From contig JACZUZ010000112.1 of assembly GCA_022572905.1 (NCBI GenBank), forward strand, positions 1-6,635: 6,635 nt of DNA. The letters run 5' to 3'. Shown one piece after another: positions 4,057-6,635 of the stretch. Below the pieces are notes generated by a model that was not told where the DNA came from, did no database searches, and saw nothing but the letters and a program-made list of their open reading frames with translations. Each line of letters starts with the position of its first letter. Position 1 is the stretch's first letter. The stretch is from Candidatus Zixiibacteriota bacterium (GTDB taxonomy: Bacteria > Zixibacteria > MSB-5A5 > GN15 > JACZUZ01). Made by a program: the position numbers and the translations under genes.

Positions 4057-6635
4057 ATGTCTGAAAAACAAAAAAGAAACCGAGCCGTAGGATTTGCGAT
4101 TGCCCTCTGTGGTGTTGTAGCTCTCGGTTTGTTCTGGGCATATCATCCGCTGGCGCAAGGAGTCGAGGGGATTTCGCAAACCGACGAACAGGTAGCCGCA
4201 AAAAGTGACGGATGCCTTTCATGCCATGGGCGCATCGAGCGAATGCATCGCACAGAGGGGGTCAAGCTTGGTTGCGTCGATTGTCATGGTGGTGACGCAA
4301 AAGCTACGACGAAAGAGAAAGCGCATATCAAGCCGCGTTTCCCGGAGCGTTGGCCAACATCGGCGAATCCGAAACGCTCATATACATTACTGAATGACGA
4401 GCGGCCCGAATTTGTGCGCTTCGTGAATCCGTCTGATTTACGAATAGCCGACGAAGCCTGTGGTTCTTGCCACGCATCGGATGTTCTGGCTGTTCGCAAA
4501 AGCATGATGACAACATCGGCGCTGTTTTGGGGAAGCGCCTCTTACAATAATGGTATTATATCAGCGAAAAACTATATATTAGGTGAAAGCTACAGTCGCG
4601 ACGGAATACCACAGCAGATCAATACTGTGCCTGCGCCGACAGAGGAAGAACTCGCGCGCGGCGTTCTCCCGACTGTTCTGCCCCTGCCGCGCTGGGAAAT
4701 AACTCAAGTCGGGAATATTTTCCGAACTTTCGAAGACGGCGGGAAAATTCCCCGAATCAATCCATCTGAAATTGGAGTTCCGTTTCCTGAAGAAGAGCCG
4801 GGACGGCCAGATATGAAAACCAGTGACAGAGGTCAGGGAACGCAGCTTCGCATTAGTTCTCCCATATTGAATCTTCACAAGACCCGGCTTAATGATCCGC
4901 ATCTATCGTTTATGGGCACAAATGATCATCCGGGAGACTACCGCTCTAGTGGGTGCGCATCTTGCCATGTGGTCTATGCAAATGACCGCTCACCGATTCA
5001 CTCCGGGCCGTATGCAAAGTTTGGCAACCGAGGACTTTCACAAACGGCGGACACAACTATTCCCAAAGACGAACCGGGACATCCACTCAAGCACGAGTTT
5101 ACAACATCGATCCCAACAAGCCAATGCATGTCATGTCATATGCATCAACCCAACGGGTTTATAAACACATTCCTGGGATTCCAGATGTGGGATTATGAAA
5201 CAGATGGCGAAGAGATGTACCCTGAGGAGCAGTTGAATCATTCTTCCGCAGAGGCGTTTGAGATTCTTGACGCAAATCCCGAGGAAGCCGCGCTGAGAGG
5301 TAAATGGAGTGATGAAGAATTTTTGGCCGATGTCAGCATAAAGTTGAACAAAGATCTCAAACGCACCCAGTTCGCAGATTATCACGGTCACGGCTGGATT
5401 TTCCGGGCCGTATTCAGCAAAGATCGCAAGGGGAATCTTCTCGACAAGGACGGAGAAATCATTCCCTGGGACGCCGAGCACAAGTTCCACGGTGTTATTC
5501 CGGTGGAGGGGCATGACCACGAATGCACTGAAGAATGCGCCGATGCGCAGAAGGCTGTTCATTTGAATGATATTCATGCGGAGAAGGGCATGCACTGCGT
5601 TGATTGCCACTTCAAGCAGGATAACCACGGTGATGGCAAATTATACGTCGAATTCCATAACGCGCTTGAAATCAAATGTGAAGACTGCCACGGCACAGTT
5701 ACCAGATCAGCCAGCCTGAAAAGCTCCGGATTGGCGGCCCCGGACGGCGGATCGGATTTCACGGAGCTGTTTACGCCTTGGAACAAACGCCGCTTTGTCA
5801 AACGGGGCAAGACAGTAATTCAACGTTCAGTTATGTTCGATACTCTCCAATGGGACGTGCCACAGATTGTTGATTTTATCAATCCCTCCTCAAAAAACTA
5901 CAATGAAAAGGCGCGCCGGGCTAAGATGGTGTCCAGTTCCGGCGGCGAGTGGAAGAAGGGAGACGACGAAATCAATCTAGCCCATTCTGATGCAAAGCTG
6001 GAATGTTACACCTGCCATTCCTCCTGGGTGACGAATTGCTTTGGATGTCATCTACCACAACAAGCCAACTGGAAGAAAGAATCAATTCGCTACGAAGGCG
6101 AGGAGACGAGGAATTGGACTACCTATAATCCGCAGGTCATACGCGATGATGGATTTATGCTCTGTCTTAACGCAACCACCAAAGGAAACAAAGTTGCGCC
6201 TGCGAGATCATCGAGCGCATTGATTCTCAGTTCGCGTAACGCGAATCGCGAGCAGTTATATATACAGCAACCGCCGATTTCCGTTCCGGGATACAGTAGC
6301 CAGGCATTCAACCCGCATGCGCCACATACGGTTCGTTTGACTGAGACCAAAACTTGTGTCGATTGCCATCTCTCCGCCAAGAATGACAACAACGCCTGGA
6401 TGGCGCAGGTGCTATTGCATGGCACCAATATGGTCAACTTCATGGGTAAATATGTCTACACCGCCACGGGTGTAAATGGTTTTGAGGCGATTGCTGTAAC
6501 AGAAACCGATGAGCCACAGGCGGTGATCGGAAGTTACTTGCACCGATACGCGTATCCCGATTGGTTTCAGCAGCACCAGGATCGCGACCTCGAACTGCGC
6601 AAACTCGGCCAGGGTAATCAAGACGCAGATCCCAA
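4057..6635 (+). CDS. Multihaem (at least decahaem) c-type cytochrome, 3' end outside the window, possible LVIVD propeller at C-terminus
   Basis: Open from ATG 4057 to the right edge: 859 residues with no stop. Residues 11-29 are a long hydrophobic segment after a basic head; Cys18 is not in a lipobox, so this is a Sec signal or an uncleaved periplasm-facing anchor. Ten CXXCH c-haem sites start at residues 53, 73, 135, 300, 357, 514, 541, 650, 661 and 767, with many extra His residues available as distal ligands (for example 442-509). No haem motif lies in 140-299, 362-513 or 666-766. DIHAEKGMHCVDCHF and CFGCHLPQ resemble, from memory, segments of large multihaem cytochromes in metal-reducing and related bacteria; no named gene is assigned. 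After the last haem, GKYVYTATGVNGFEAIAV (797-814) looks like an LVIVD-type beta-propeller repeat. The product should be an exported electron-transfer protein, either periplasmic or tethered to the inner membrane, with haem attached by the cytochrome c maturation machinery. It is the third gene of the operon, 19 bp after the barrel gene. Confidence 0.9.
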   Translation, partial: MSEKQKRNRAVGFAIALCGVVALGLFWAYHPLAQGVEGISQTDEQVAAKSDGCLSCHGRIERMHRTEGVKLGCVDCHGGDAKATTKEKAHIKPRFPERWPTSANPKRSYTLLNDERPEFVRFVNPSDLRIADEACGSCHASDVLAVRKSMMTTSALFWGSASYNNGIISAKNYILGESYSRDGIPQQINTVPAPTEEELARGVLPTVLPLPRWEITQVGNIFRTFEDGGKIPRINPSEIGVPFPEEEPGRPDMKTSDRGQGTQLRISSPILNLHKTRLNDPHLSFMGTNDHPGDYRSSGCASCHVVYANDRSPIHSGPYAKFGNRGLSQTADTTIPKDEPGHPLKHEFTTSIPTSQCMSCHMHQPNGFINTFLGFQMWDYETDGEEMYPEEQLNHSSAEAFEILDANPEEAALRGKWSDEEFLADVSIKLNKDLKRTQFADYHGHGWIFRAVFSKDRKGNLLDKDGEIIPWDAEHKFHGVIPVEGHDHECTEECADAQKAVHLNDIHAEKGMHCVDCHFKQDNHGDGKLYVEFHNALEIKCEDCHGTVTRSASLKSSGLAAPDGGSDFTELFTPWNKRRFVKRGKTVIQRSVMFDTLQWDVPQIVDFINPSSKNYNEKARRAKMVSSSGGEWKKGDDEINLAHSDAKLECYTCHSSWVTNCFGCHLPQQANWKKESIRYEGEETRNWTTYNPQVIRDDGFMLCLNATTKGNKVAPARSSSALILSSRNANREQLYIQQPPISVPGYSSQAFNPHAPHTVRLTETKTCVDCHLSAKNDNNAWMAQVLLHGTNMVNFMGKYVYTATGVNGFEAIAVTETDEPQAVIGSYLHRYAYPDWFQQHQDRDLELRKLGQGNQDADP

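Noticed and set aside
4579..4902. 107-codon minus-strand ORF inside the cytochrome gene
   Set aside because: It lies antisense to the real frame with no domain or signal that supports coding.
5131..5628. 165-codon minus-strand ORF inside the cytochrome gene
   Set aside because: It is an antisense shadow of a clearly coding region with CXXCH motifs and has no recognisable family features of its own.
1..6635. CRISPR arrays, tRNA or rRNA genes, insertion sequences, attachment sites
   Set aside because: No regularly spaced repeats, no cloverleaf-like segments, no transposase-like frames or terminal inverted repeats were seen.

Overview
The window looks like part of a chromosome from a Gram-negative (diderm) bacterium with respiratory, metal- or extracellular-electron-transfer-type metabolism. 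Evidence is a lipoprotein with a clear lipobox, an outer-membrane beta-barrel protein ending in an aromatic residue, and a cytochrome with at least ten CXXCH haem sites. Moderate GC, sparse Shine-Dalgarno sequences and this gene set would fit an uncultured FCB-type lineage (for example Zixibacteria) or a deltaproteobacterium-like group. That taxonomic guess is inference only; no marker gene is present.

Layout. (1) About 1-217, minus strand: the N-terminal piece of a membrane protein that runs off the left edge. It resembles the transmembrane sensor part of LytS/YehU-type histidine kinases. Its best start (ATG at 217) is separated from the long open frame by a run of seven A followed at once by a stop, so it is either a one-base homopolymer error or a -1 slippage site. 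(2) About 218-565: a divergent intergenic region. It holds a very good sigma70-type promoter (TTGACA, 17 bp, AATAAT with an extended -10), a palindrome overlapping its -35, and a second related palindrome 64 bp upstream. (3) 566-2215, plus: a lipoprotein with two tandem GlcG/HbpS-like (DUF336) domains. (4) 2262-4037, plus: an outer-membrane beta-barrel protein. (5) 4057 to the right edge, plus: a multihaem c-type cytochrome with ten CXXCH motifs in its first 859 residues. It is followed by what looks like the beginning of an LVIVD-type beta-propeller, and no stop is reached.

The three plus-strand genes are separated by only 46 and 19 bp, have no visible terminator between them, and very probably form one operon driven from about position 530. 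Together they make a plausible envelope redox module: a periplasmic multihaem electron carrier, an outer-membrane barrel that could form a pore or sheath, and a lipid-anchored DUF336 protein that might bind haem or another small ligand. This resembles porin-cytochrome conduits in logic, but the expected second, surface cytochrome is replaced by a tandem DUF336 lipoprotein. Whether these proteins really form a complex cannot be decided from sequence alone. The divergent kinase-like gene may be linked in regulation, which is also inference.
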